Below, one piece after another: positions 11,541 to 20,341 of a DNA stretch of 22,143 bases. Origin of the DNA: a virus; the IMG/VR virus record IMGVR_UViG_3300049893_002668, positions 1 through 22,143 of that record; one strand, 5' to 3'. The position numbers and the translations under genes were made by a program. The notes below the pieces were generated by a model. That model was not told the DNA's origin. It did no database searches and worked only from the letters and a program-made list of their open reading frames with translations. The stretch's first letter is position 1; each line of letters opens with the position of its first letter.

Positions 11541-13090
11541 CGCAGTAGGTCGATTGTGTCGCCTACGGAAAGCCTGGAAACAGGCCCGACCTCGAGTACG
11601 GTTTCTCCGGTGTCGACGTTTTCAGTCACGCTCTGAATCAAAGCGGACATAGTTTCCCACTCTGCCGGCCCGCCGGTTATCCGGAGCTTCTGTCCAACCC
11701 TAAACCGACCGGTCAACTCGCGCTCTATGATGGTTGCGGTGCCGGCGAACTGTAGCACGGACCAGAAATCATACATCGCTTTTGCGAGTCCAACTGGCTG
11801 CGGATCGCCATCTGACGTGACTGTGGTCGAAGAATAACCACCAGTGATTAAGTTGGTTGACGTTATTTTTGTTGCAAGTACTCGAGTTTGCGTCGTTAAA
11901 AGATTTGTGATCGGGTCTTCCCTAGTTATCAGGACAGTTGCATAACATATTTCCTCTTCGACCGATCCCTGTATTGCGCCCGCCAGCATCCAATCGGCAA
12001 TCCCGCCGCGCGTAAGGCAATATGGCAGACCAAGAGTTCCAGTCCTGGACTGTGTTGTCCCGACATCGAACTGCACGGCAACAACGTCCTCATGTGTTAG
12101 TTCTGGATTAACTTCTATCCACCAATCGATGTCGAAAATATCAACAGGAATAACCTCAATATTTGCTCGCGATACAACGATTGAAGGCCCTCGCAAGTTT
12201 ATGGTCTGAACATACCCGTTTAAGCTTTCCTCGTTACCATCTAAGGGCCACTTGTCAGTGGATAAGGACAACCTAGGCGAGCCGTTAACTTCAGATACGA
12301 TCTCGTATCGTAACACCACAACGTCGCGCAAAAGGTGATACTGTGGGTCCAGTTCTACTGATTCGAAATCTTTCCAAGGAACCGTAACGGTATCGCAATG
12401 GGAGATGTCCCTGATATTTAACGTCGGCGGGCTTGTCGAATAATCGAACCACTGCGCAGCGCCAGGAACGTAGCGCAATTGATCTCGGATGGCTTCGGAA
12501 TATGTAACGTCGAGTCGTTCGACAATCTGAGGTTTGACCGCCTCCGGATCGCCGGCTGTTTCGTCAGCCGAAAGAATTTGTCCTTGGGACAGCGGAACTC
12601 CTGCGGCAATCGCGTCGTCGAGTAGGTTCCGGATTTGTTCGCCCGCTGTGATATGCGTTCCGGCTGCAATCAGAGGCGGGTCTGCTCGGTCTGAAAGGTT
12701 GAAAAGCCATCTCGTGGTAAGCCCAGGAGTAACACCCGGCCACTCTTGCTGAGCCACAACGCGGGTAAGGTACCACCACGGGTCTGAGATTGTGAAAACA
12801 TGGCTTTCCGTCTCCATGGAGCCAATCTTAGGAATTGAAGTGACGATGCCATAAAACCACTGCACTCCATCCGGACGCATGATGTTAATGGTGTCACCAT
12901 AAGCCATTATAGGTGGAGACTTCAGGTCGCGTTGAATGCAGTTTAGTTTTACCTCGCCAATAGTTTGCGAGCCTGTCCGTTTCGTGATTTCCTGTATTGT
13001 ATAGTTCAGCCCGCTACCGACTAGGCGTTTGCCAACACCCGTGAAAGGGATCACCTGGCCGGACATGAGATTTCTGATTTCCCACGGCAT
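11537..13090 (-). CDS. Tail hub / late-control-D-like protein
   Basis: The 517-residue protein resembles tail-hub proteins that connect the tail tube to the tip. The tell-tale stretch is a strand with YGDTINIMRPDGVQWFYGIV (~63-82), then KIGSMETESHVFTISDPWWYLTRVVAQQEW, which I recall from prophage tail clusters of Verrucomicrobiota. The C-terminal part (GRFRVGQKLRITGGPAEW, then VTENVDTGETVLEVGP) looks like a small beta-barrel domain. It starts directly after the stop of the tape-measure-like gene (TAAATG), with an AGGA ribosome-binding site. The neighbouring genes are all consistent with tail assembly. Confidence 0.72.
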   Translation of the reverse strand: MPWEIRNLMSGQVIPFTGVGKRLVGSGLNYTIQEITKRTGSQTIGEVKLNCIQRDLKSPPIMAYGDTINIMRPDGVQWFYGIVTSIPKIGSMETESHVFTISDPWWYLTRVVAQQEWPGVTPGLTTRWLFNLSDRADPPLIAAGTHITAGEQIRNLLDDAIAAGVPLSQGQILSADETAGDPEAVKPQIVERLDVTYSEAIRDQLRYVPGAAQWFDYSTSPPTLNIRDISHCDTVTVPWKDFESVELDPQYHLLRDVVVLRYEIVSEVNGSPRLSLSTDKWPLDGNEESLNGYVQTINLRGPSIVVSRANIEVIPVDIFDIDWWIEVNPELTHEDVVAVQFDVGTTQSRTGTLGLPYCLTRGGIADWMLAGAIQGSVEEEICYATVLITREDPITNLLTTQTRVLATKITSTNLITGGYSSTTVTSDGDPQPVGLAKAMYDFWSVLQFAGTATIIERELTGRFRVGQKLRITGGPAEWETMSALIQSVTENVDTGETVLEVGPVSRLSVGDTIDLLR

Positions 13091-14506
13091 TTATCGTCCT
13101 GTCGGGTTTGCTATTTGCTCACGAATTTTTTGTAATTCAGCAGCCAACTCTAAATGTTTTGTCTTGAGTGCCATAAGTGCGTCTTTATTGGCATCGCCGG
13201 CCGCTGTTTGAGCCTTTACGATTTCATCCCCTATTTTTGCCAACTCTCTTGCTAGAACCTGGCTGGCCAGCCCTAAGGCGCCAACGGCTCGCGATCCGAT
13301 CGCCGCCAGCCCGCTCCTGTGCGCAATGTCCTCGTCTATGCTGCGTGTCTGGGAACCTATGATTCTCAGTTGCTGTATTGCACCGAACCTAGCAGCGCGG
13401 GCTGCGGCAACGCCGGTTCTGCGAAAGTCTTCGGCCTGTTTCTTGGTTGTAACCGTTCCGCCAGTAGCTTCCGAAAGCGCTGACTCTGCGGCAGACAGCT
13501 GGGCGCCATAAGTTTTTAGGTCAGCATCCTTTTGGGCGAGGTTGCTCGAAACGGATGGTAGCGCTGTAAAAACTGCTCGGCGCAATGTTTCCGAGCCTCC
13601 GCGCAAAAATCCTCTCGGCAATGTTACGTCAAGATTTTCTGGGGTTATGCCCAGGTTGCCAAGGGCCTCCCGCATTGCAGGGTTGCTTGCAATTCCGCGT
13701 CGTGCAATATCAATTGCTTCTGGTGAAATTGGATTGTTAGTTAGTAAATCCTTAATTCGCCGAAGGTCGGTCTGAGCAGACGCCAGGTCATTTCGCTGTC
13801 CCGTTGCTTGGTTTACCCGCCCCAATGCCTCTTCTGCCGCAGCCTGCAACCCAGGAACCGCCTCAGCCCGAGCGCGTGCGCCTTCGCTGCTGGCTATGAT
13901 CGCCTCTTGGTGCGCTCGCTCCTGCGCAAGAATGCCCTTTCTTTTTTCTGCGCCCTGATTCCGAATAGCGGCTTCCCGTCCGGCGAAGTCTTTTAAAACC
14001 GCTGCCCTGCGCTTTGATCTCTCGACCGGATCGGCAACCCCTCGCGCTTCAGCCAGCGCAACAGTCTGTTCGGCGTTCAACGTTTCAAGTTGCCGTCCGG
14101 TTTCTTCTGAGATGTCACCACTTGCAATCTGCTGGCCGATGTCGAATGCCTGTTGTTCTTCAGCAGCAAGACGTTGCCTTTCAGTGAATTGATCGAAAGC
14201 TTTTTGCGCAATCCCGATGCGTTCAGCCAGGGTCCGAAACTGAGTTTCGATTGCTGAAGGACGGGACGCGATCTCCTGCAATTCTTCCCACCGCTGCTTT
14301 AGCGTGTTGATTTGCTGAAGCGCAAGCTCCCAAACGCTGGAAGCTCCAACCAATGCAGTTGTAAGTTGTGAGAATGTTACCTTAAGCGACGATGCCGAGT
14401 TACTCGCCTCCTTTGTCTGATCGGTCAGCTGCTTAAGGTCGGACGTTAGCTTGCGAAGCGATTCGGCCTGGACATCCGTCTTGAATGTGTATTTGACCTC
14501 AGGCAT
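13091..14506 (-). CDS. Tape-measure-like coiled-coil protein
   Basis: The 471-residue protein is almost entirely helical and rich in Ala, Gln, Glu, Arg and Lys, with long heptad-like stretches (LRKLTSDLKQLTDQTKEAS, WEELQEIA, ILAQERAHQEAIIASSEGAR and the C-terminal ALKTKHLELAAELQKIREQI). There is no clear transmembrane segment. Its position upstream of the tail-hub-like gene is the usual one for a tape-measure protein that sets tail length, though it is short for that role. A long GC-rich hairpin lies 12 bases before its ATG. Confidence 0.65.
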   Translation of the reverse strand: MPEVKYTFKTDVQAESLRKLTSDLKQLTDQTKEASNSASSLKVTFSQLTTALVGASSVWELALQQINTLKQRWEELQEIASRPSAIETQFRTLAERIGIAQKAFDQFTERQRLAAEEQQAFDIGQQIASGDISEETGRQLETLNAEQTVALAEARGVADPVERSKRRAAVLKDFAGREAAIRNQGAEKRKGILAQERAHQEAIIASSEGARARAEAVPGLQAAAEEALGRVNQATGQRNDLASAQTDLRRIKDLLTNNPISPEAIDIARRGIASNPAMREALGNLGITPENLDVTLPRGFLRGGSETLRRAVFTALPSVSSNLAQKDADLKTYGAQLSAAESALSEATGGTVTTKKQAEDFRRTGVAAARAARFGAIQQLRIIGSQTRSIDEDIAHRSGLAAIGSRAVGALGLASQVLARELAKIGDEIVKAQTAAGDANKDALMALKTKHLELAAELQKIREQIANPTGR

Positions 14507-14518
14507 AAGCTAACAAAG

Positions 14519-14555
14519 CTGGCGCCGGGGCGGGGCGAAACTCGCCCCGGGCCAG
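14519..14555 (-). terminator. GC-rich hairpin before the tape-measure-like gene
   Basis: CTGG (14519-14522) with CCAG (14552-14555) and CCGGGGCG (14525-14532) with CGCCCCGG (14543-14550) form a nearly perfect stem with a 10-base loop. The minus-strand transcript continues CTTTGTTAGCTT and then the ATG. The T-run is weak, so it may attenuate rather than end transcription, or protect an mRNA end. The rest of the 118-base gap holds nothing I recognise. Confidence 0.5.
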
Positions 14556-14624
14556 CCGGGGAATGGAACATGCCGGACCATACCCCTGAAATTGTTTGTG
14601 AGTGTTGGCATGTTTGAAACCAGT

Positions 14625-15377
14625 CTAAGGAATTGAGTTGAATGCCGGCCGTGCCTGCGGAGAGTTTGTTGCAATCATATCATTGTTCCACGGGCTTGAA
14701 TCATGATAGGCGCGGCCGCTCACAGTCGTGAATCCTGGAACCTCGTCGAAACGCCAATAACCTCGAAGCGAAGTCCCGTAGCGGTGTGGTTGGAGTTGCA
14801 ATCCGCTAGCAAGCGATTTGATCTCCACGTCGGACAATCGAATGTCCCATATTGCCAGGTCGTAGATCGCGGCTTTAGCATGTGTCCCGCCGCCATCGTA
14901 ACCCAATATGTCCATTTTTCCGTTATTTGTAATTGCTCCATTGCTTTGCGGTGAACCGAAGCTCGCCTGAACATTCGCACGCGCGCCATCAATCCAGAAC
15001 ATAGTGTTGTTCGTTGTCCCGAATTGATGCGTTACGACACAATGGATTGGAGTATTGCTACGAGCGCATTTAGTTACAGACTTCACTCCATGAAATGTTG
15101 CGTTCGGGCTTGCATAGTAAAGCTCCAAGCCTCCGGCAGCATCATCCCGGATTGAAAAATTGCAGATATTTCCGTTCGACCCGCGCCCCTTGTTGATATA
15201 CTCGCATGAGTTTGCAAGCCCAGCCTCCTTCACAAGCCAAAAAGAAATCGTCAGTTCATTTGTCAGGTTGAGGTTTGTGGATGTGGAGGAAGTATAAACC
15301 CTCGAAGACGTACCGTCGCCTCTGACAGCGGCCAAACACGACGAGGCCAACAAGAGAAATGTGAACAGCCTTACCAT
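14625..15377 (-). CDS. Secreted-type LamG-domain protein
   Basis: Starting at the ATG at 15377 the protein has a signal peptide (MVRLFTFLLLASSCLAA), then a concanavalin-like LamG domain. The domain shows TNELTISFWLVKEAG, HCVVTHQFGTTNNTMFWIDGARA, AAIYDLAIWDIRLSDVEIKSLASG and a final LRGYWRFDE, the usual order of the LamG_3 type that binds carbohydrate or protein surfaces. The frame extends further upstream, but that part only overlaps the preceding gene. The ATG overlaps the previous stop (ATGGTAA). It is likely an adhesive tail or surface protein; export through the Sec system is the odd part. Confidence 0.75.
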   Translation of the reverse strand: MVRLFTFLLLASSCLAAVRGDGTSSRVYTSSTSTNLNLTNELTISFWLVKEAGLANSCEYINKGRGSNGNICNFSIRDDAAGGLELYYASPNATFHGVKSVTKCARSNTPIHCVVTHQFGTTNNTMFWIDGARANVQASFGSPQSNGAITNNGKMDILGYDGGGTHAKAAIYDLAIWDIRLSDVEIKSLASGLQLQPHRYGTSLRGYWRFDEVPGFTTVSGRAYHDSSPWNNDMIATNSPQARPAFNSIP

Positions 15378-15778
15378 TGCACCTCGATTCGTTGGGAGCG
15401 CGGATCGCGATCGGCGCCGGCCCAATCTTTCAGCGCAGTGAATTCCTCGGGCTGAAGATAAAACACCAGCCGGCCCGACACCTGTGGGTTTTGTTCTAGC
15501 CTAGCGTTTGCTAGGAAGTTAGTCGCCGCAACCAAGCTTGGAAATTCATACATCATAAATACCCGCTGAATGCCGGCCGGATCAGCAAAAGATATGGCAG
15601 CAATACTGCGCCCAGCAATGGCGCCATTGGTTGCAACCCGAGCGCGGAAAGTGGCAGCAAGGGCATTCGCGATTCCAGGATTGTTGCAAGTCAAGTCAGC
15701 CTGTACTCGAGGGACAAGATTTGTCGTCTGTCCTGATGCGCAGAGCACAAACCAGAAGAGTGCTATCGCGTATCGCAT
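15371..15778 (-). CDS. Small secreted-type hypothetical protein
   Basis: The 135-residue protein begins with a hydrophobic signal-like segment, MRYAIALFWFVLCASGQ, followed by a mature part with two cysteine-poor alpha/beta stretches (GIANALAATFRARVATNG, FPSLVAATNFLANARLEQNP, QPEEFTALKDWAGADRDP). Not recognised. It overlaps the fibre gene by 16 bases and the LamG gene by 7, so it is translated from the same transcript. It may be a chaperone or partner for the neighbouring fibre, which is inference. Confidence 0.65.
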   Translation of the reverse strand: MRYAIALFWFVLCASGQTTNLVPRVQADLTCNNPGIANALAATFRARVATNGAIAGRSIAAISFADPAGIQRVFMMYEFPSLVAATNFLANARLEQNPQVSGRLVFYLQPEEFTALKDWAGADRDPRSQRIEVQW

Positions 15779-18183
15779 TGCAGTTTGAGATCAACCAAGT
15801 TCAAGGTTTGCAGTGTCCCATCCACAGTGTTCATCCGCTCAAGCTTAAGCAGCCCGGATTCGCCGGCCGCCATGGTGCAGTTTGTGATCGTGATCGCAGT
15901 GAACTGCACTTTGTTCGTCCCCTGATAATTCGCCGGCCAGATAGTGGTGAATTGAGATGTCCCGGCGTCAAACGGACCAACGCGCGCATCGTTAGTTGAA
16001 ACCTGACTCCCAACCGTATTATGTCGAAGCACCGTTGCTTTCCAGATCGCGTTCGAGGAATTCGGCCCGTTGGTGTAGGACAGCATTGAATAGATTCCGA
16101 TGCTCAGGGTGTTGGTCACGTAATTCGTCGGCGTGTTGAACTGCCAGCGCGCTTGCAAATCCACCGCGGCTCCGGCGCTATTGGTCCTCGGGAAAAGCAA
16201 CTCCCATTGTGCATATCCAGCTTCCAGAAGGGCCATGTTCGTTGACGGACGCCAGGCGCTTTGAACTTGGAGCGGAACAGAAAAAACAACTGTCTGATTT
16301 GTCTGTGACGATCCACCCGCGGAGCTGCTGAGATGCACGTCAACGTTGCCGCTAGTGTTTGTGGTCCGGATAACCATGTTACTGCCGTAAATGAAATTCA
16401 GGTTTGTCACGCTCCCGGAGACAGCAACTCCGTTTGTCCAAATCGACGCCAGCGCATTTGTGGCCTGAGCTGTTACTGGCCACACAGCAAACAATTTCCA
16501 GCGACTCTCTGAACTATCATAAACAAGCCTGGCCCACCCTCCGTTGGCGCATGACACGTCGGCGCCGGTCAGCGTCACGATCCTGTTAGCAACCACCGGG
16601 TCCACCGTGTTTTGCGCAAACGTGACGGTGTAGCCAGTGTCGTTCTCGACAAGCAACCATTGCCCATCGGTCCCGCCTGCGGTCCCGGAGCCAACGATTC
16701 CGCAGATTGAAGCCACTGCCGAAAGCGTACCAGACAACCGGACGTAGTTATTCGATCCGACCGGCACAGCAATATTATTTCCGTTCGCGAGTGTGGAGAT
16801 ATCATAGCGTGGGTTAGCCTCCGCACCGGCGATTGTGAGGTTGCCTGCCGCGGTCAGGTTTGTGGCGAATGCGCGGTCAACGCGCATGTTGGTTGAGTAG
16901 CCTCCGTAATTAGTCGAATTGGTGGCAACCAAGGACACCGCTTGGATATGTGCATTGGTCGCAAGCAGCGAATGGAAGGCTCCGTTGGTTGCCGTAAAGT
17001 TGATGAACGCAGCGGAGATGTTTGTAATGGTTCCGCCAGTGAATCGGACCGAGTTGTTGGTCAACTCTCCTGAAACATCCAAACGGCCGCCGACAATAAC
17101 GTCCTGAAATCCTCCAAGCCTGATTTCATTTGTTTTTTGAGTAGTTACAGCAGTTCCAATCGCAATTGAATTCAAATGTGTGGCTTGGGAATCGGTCCCG
17201 ATAGCGATGCTCTTTAATTCCGAGGCTATGGAATATGCGCCCAAAGCGATTCCACCATTTGCACCAAAACCACCGCCACCAGCAGTGGCAGTGTAACCTA
17301 TGGCAATACTGTATCCGCCAGTTGATACGCTGGAATTTCCAATCGCCACGGGGAAATAATTTGCCGCAAGCGCATTTCCACCAACCGCCAGCCCTCCAGA
17401 AATAGCATTTGTGACATCAGCTCCTAATCCGAATTGTTCCCCGGATGAAGAACTATTGGGCCGAGAAGAAAACGCCGATCCATAGTGAGTGGCGTTTGTA
17501 AAAAACGCCTTATCAATTCTAGAGTTAGTGTAATAACCGTTGGTCAAGGCGTGCACGCTACCGTGCAAACCAAAAAGGTTCGTGCCGCGGCTTTTTTCCA
17601 GAACTGAATTCGTGATCGTCTTGCTACCGGTAGTCTGCACGTTCGTTAGGCCAAGGAAGTTCGTCAGCGCAACTGAGTCCGGGGCAATCGCGTTGCTTGC
17701 CTTATTCAGCCAATACGTCAGCTCGCTTCCAACGTTGGTCTGACCTCCGGCCGGCCATGTCGATGCAGGAATGGTCAGCACAACCTGATTAGTCAAATTG
17801 TTGGTCGCAAAAGTAACCGTGCCCCACACTCCGCCAATTGTTACGGCCAATGCTTGGTTTCTATTAGCAGTAAGCTTAACTGAGTTTGTGGAGTTCCAGT
17901 AAAGCAATAGCCTGGAAGCTCCGTTGCCGAACGGATAAAGCGCAACGTGGCTGTAGAAATTCGTTGCGCCTTTCGTCATCGAATTCGTTCCGTAAAACAA
18001 CTGGCTCGGGTTACTGCTGATGATGTTAGTTGCAATGCGTGTATCGCCGTTGACGTTAACGTAATCCGTTCCGTTGGTCGCGATACCGCTAAAGTTTGTA
18101 ACTGTTATGGTGGCAGTTATGATCGAATCAGCGCCATTGGCGAGTCCGACAAGCGATAGTAAAAGCGCAAGAATCCGTTTCAT
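15763..18183 (-). CDS. Large fibre or adhesin with YadA-type head repeats
   Basis: The 806-residue protein starts with a signal peptide (MKRILALLLSLVGLANGA). It is very rich in Thr, Asn, Ser and Gly. Residues ~260-345 hold repeats of the form SIAIG...A (FPVAIGNSS, SIAIGYTAT, GIALGAYSIA, SIAIGTDSQ, SIAIGTAVT), the left-handed beta-roll of YadA-head trimeric adhesins and some phage fibres. A second part (~450-550) has TAAGNLTIAGAEANPRYD and VLLVENDTGYTV-like strands found in tail fibres. No C-terminal membrane anchor is seen, so it is not a classic autotransporter. It is probably the trimeric receptor-binding fibre. Confidence 0.8.
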   Translation of the reverse strand: MKRILALLLSLVGLANGADSIITATITVTNFSGIATNGTDYVNVNGDTRIATNIISSNPSQLFYGTNSMTKGATNFYSHVALYPFGNGASRLLLYWNSTNSVKLTANRNQALAVTIGGVWGTVTFATNNLTNQVVLTIPASTWPAGGQTNVGSELTYWLNKASNAIAPDSVALTNFLGLTNVQTTGSKTITNSVLEKSRGTNLFGLHGSVHALTNGYYTNSRIDKAFFTNATHYGSAFSSRPNSSSSGEQFGLGADVTNAISGGLAVGGNALAANYFPVAIGNSSVSTGGYSIAIGYTATAGGGGFGANGGIALGAYSIASELKSIAIGTDSQATHLNSIAIGTAVTTQKTNEIRLGGFQDVIVGGRLDVSGELTNNSVRFTGGTITNISAAFINFTATNGAFHSLLATNAHIQAVSLVATNSTNYGGYSTNMRVDRAFATNLTAAGNLTIAGAEANPRYDISTLANGNNIAVPVGSNNYVRLSGTLSAVASICGIVGSGTAGGTDGQWLLVENDTGYTVTFAQNTVDPVVANRIVTLTGADVSCANGGWARLVYDSSESRWKLFAVWPVTAQATNALASIWTNGVAVSGSVTNLNFIYGSNMVIRTTNTSGNVDVHLSSSAGGSSQTNQTVVFSVPLQVQSAWRPSTNMALLEAGYAQWELLFPRTNSAGAAVDLQARWQFNTPTNYVTNTLSIGIYSMLSYTNGPNSSNAIWKATVLRHNTVGSQVSTNDARVGPFDAGTSQFTTIWPANYQGTNKVQFTAITITNCTMAAGESGLLKLERMNTVDGTLQTLNLVDLKLQCDTR

Positions 18184-18890
18184 AGTTCGTTCACAGCCAG
18201 GACAAGCTTGTTGTTCGCGTCTCGCTCAAGTACCACGAGCGCTTTGCCACCATCCGCGCTTTGCAAAATATATCCGGCCCCGGCAGGGTTAAGTCCAAGC
18301 TTAACGCACTGAGCAAATCCAGCATCAATTTCCTGATCTGTTTTGGTGTAACTTACAGTTGGCAATATCGCTGCTCCGGCTCCGGTTGCTCCTGTTTTGA
18401 CTATGGTTACCAGACCACTCCCAAGAATAAACCTCCCGCTCGGGCCTGTCCCCTGTATCACCAGCCCCATCGTTTGCTCGTTGTTGGTCGGCGTGTCGCA
18501 CAATGCCGCCGTCGTCATGTTCGCTTCGGTAAGAGTAAATGCGCCGTGCCAAGGAAGCGCCGTCCCTGAATCGTTGTCCCACTGGTCCAAAGTTAGTGCG
18601 GGGTTGAAATCAACCACAGCCAACGTCACCGGGCCGAGCACCGCGGCGGCGGCAGTGTCAATTATTCCATTGGTTGCGTCCCTGATTTCAAGCGACATCG
18701 CAGTCAATCCCTCCAACGTAGAAAGCGTGTCGTGATCAAAAACGGCAACTTCAACCCGGACAGCTGACGCGAATGCCATCCGCGGTCTCCCGCCATAAAT
18801 TTTGTCGATAATCGATGATACGTCGTTGGGGCCGACGCCAACCGGGCGCGTGTTCCGCAGCTCTATGCGTAGGCGATTTATTGCGCTCAT
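18180..18890 (-). CDS. Hypothetical virion protein
   Basis: The 236-residue protein has no family I can name. It opens MSAINRLRIELRNTRPVGVG, contains a beta-rich middle (SAVRVEVAVFDHD, GPVTLAVVDFNPA), and ends with SYTKTDQEIDAGFAQCVKLG and a short strand (KALVVLERDANNKLVLAVNE). The stop overlaps the fibre start as ATGA and the start overlaps the previous stop. Similar small proteins occur upstream of fibres in prophage tail clusters I recall from Verrucomicrobiota. It may connect the fibre to the tail. Confidence 0.7.
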   Translation of the reverse strand: MSAINRLRIELRNTRPVGVGPNDVSSIIDKIYGGRPRMAFASAVRVEVAVFDHDTLSTLEGLTAMSLEIRDATNGIIDTAAAAVLGPVTLAVVDFNPALTLDQWDNDSGTALPWHGAFTLTEANMTTAALCDTPTNNEQTMGLVIQGTGPSGRFILGSGLVTIVKTGATGAGAAILPTVSYTKTDQEIDAGFAQCVKLGLNPAGAGYILQSADGGKALVVLERDANNKLVLAVNEL

Positions 18891-19348
18891 GTCGGCTGAA
18901 ATGGTGGGATTGTCGGGAGACTAAATCTAGTCATCCGCACTCGATAAAGGATCGTGGCCAGGCACCCGATATGTGTGGCTTGCACGCTCTCCAGTTCTGC
19001 GCTCTGGGCCGTAATCGTTCCCGCGGCCTGTGCCCCGGAGCCGAACGTGATTGTTGCTGTGCAGTTCATTGGTTGATTTATCACAGCCTCGAAACACATA
19101 TATTCAGCTTGTGCGGCCGTTGCGAATTGCCGGTGCACAGTGAACGAGATTGCAAGCGATTTGATCCCGCGGTTGAACAGTGTCTGCCAGGCGGCCCGGG
19201 TTGGCGAGGCAACCTGAATATGGTTTGCCGCCTCGATAACAAGGTCGCCCCCGGGATCGTCAACCTCGATGCCGGCCGAGATGGTCCGCTGTAACGATGA
19301 ATCTGTTCCGGATAGATTCCGGATTGTGCCTGTGAGTGTGATTCGCAC
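18887..19348 (-). CDS. Hypothetical virion protein
   Basis: I choose the GTG at 19348 as start, one base after the upstream stop (TAATGTG), giving 153 residues beginning VRITLTGTIRNLSGTDSSLQ. The longer frame to 19438 runs back over the previous gene. The protein is beta-rich with a helix around RAAWQTLFNRGIKSLAI. Not recognised; likely a small tail or neck component by position. Confidence 0.6.
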   Translation of the reverse strand: MRITLTGTIRNLSGTDSSLQRTISAGIEVDDPGGDLVIEAANHIQVASPTRAAWQTLFNRGIKSLAISFTVHRQFATAAQAEYMCFEAVINQPMNCTATITFGSGAQAAGTITAQSAELESVQATHIGCLATILYRVRMTRFSLPTIPPFQPT

Positions 19349-19349
19349 A

Positions 19350-20315
19350 TTAAGTGGAAGTGAACAACGGCTGCGGTGCGCCTCCAGTGATCTTGGGCTT
19401 GTTGTGGAACTGAATTTGCCCGTACCGCCAAGCCGCACTGGAGAAATTCAATCCGCCGGAACCCGGGCCCATGTTGACAAAGGTTAGAGTGCTCAGCTTT
19501 TTTGATGTCCCGTAAAACGTGACAACCAAGTCTTTGCTAGTTGTTCCGACAAAATCTCCAGGAACTTTTGCCGTAGTGCCGTCCAACAATAACGCAGTAT
19601 GGTAATCTTGTTCTTCTAGTAGCGCCGCAGCCTGTGCCACAGGAGTAAATGAGACTATCAGATTCAATCCAGTCAAACTAAGTTCAGATGGGCCCTCAGT
19701 GTTAGTCCTCAAATAGTTCCCGGTTTGCAGCTGGAAATCTACGGAAACACCGTCTTCATCTACCTCAAAAGTTACACCGTCATAAGTAACTGTAACAGCG
19801 GCCGAAGGAAATTCATTGTCGCCAACTGTTGGTGATGGCGGAGTGTTTGCCGACCAGGCCCCCCAATATTCTGCGTCAGTTATGCTTTTCGATGGATCGC
19901 CAAAAACGGTAAATTCCATCGGGCCAGAAAAAAACAAGGAGTTCGCCGAGAGCTTCGCAGAAGGCAATCGCGTGATGCATCCTTTTTGCCAGGTGATTTT
20001 TTGTGAACTTGCTTGGTCTGGGTAAGGGCAAATTTGCAACACCTGCCCAAGCGTCGCTCTGCAAAGCTTCCCCATGTCGGCCTGAGTATAGGGCCAATAC
20101 TTCGGAAGGATCGTTGTTGTTACCCAGCCCGCGGGCGTCATGGAAATCGTAGCGCGCGTTCCGAGATGTCTGGCTCCCATGGTCCCCCAATTGGCCGTTG
20201 CTGGAAGAAACACATCGCGCTCGTAACGCACCGAGATGCCGCCAGGGTCAGTGAAAAAGTTAAAGCTGTTAAAGTTGACTACGCCCGGCCCTGCGAATTG
20301 TGCGAATTCTGCCAT
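19350..20315 (-). CDS. Virion protein, possibly tail-tube-related
   Basis: The 321-residue protein begins MAEFAQFAGPGVVNFNSFNF, then FTDPGGISVRYERDVFLPA. It contains Thr/Ser-rich beta strands throughout (ATISMTPAGWVTTTI, AAVTVTYDGVTFEVDEDGVS, ELSLTGLNLIVSFTPVAQ). The alternation and length fit a tube or baseplate protein, and its position between tailspike-like and small virion genes supports that. I cannot name the family. It starts 26 bases after the tailspike-like stop without a clear ribosome-binding site. Confidence 0.65.
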   Translation of the reverse strand: MAEFAQFAGPGVVNFNSFNFFTDPGGISVRYERDVFLPATANWGTMGARHLGTRATISMTPAGWVTTTILPKYWPYTQADMGKLCRATLGQVLQICPYPDQASSQKITWQKGCITRLPSAKLSANSLFFSGPMEFTVFGDPSKSITDAEYWGAWSANTPPSPTVGDNEFPSAAVTVTYDGVTFEVDEDGVSVDFQLQTGNYLRTNTEGPSELSLTGLNLIVSFTPVAQAAALLEEQDYHTALLLDGTTAKVPGDFVGTTSKDLVVTFYGTSKKLSTLTFVNMGPGSGGLNFSSAAWRYGQIQFHNKPKITGGAPQPLFTST

Positions 20316-20341
20316 AAGATTTAATCAGTGTTGAAAGATGC

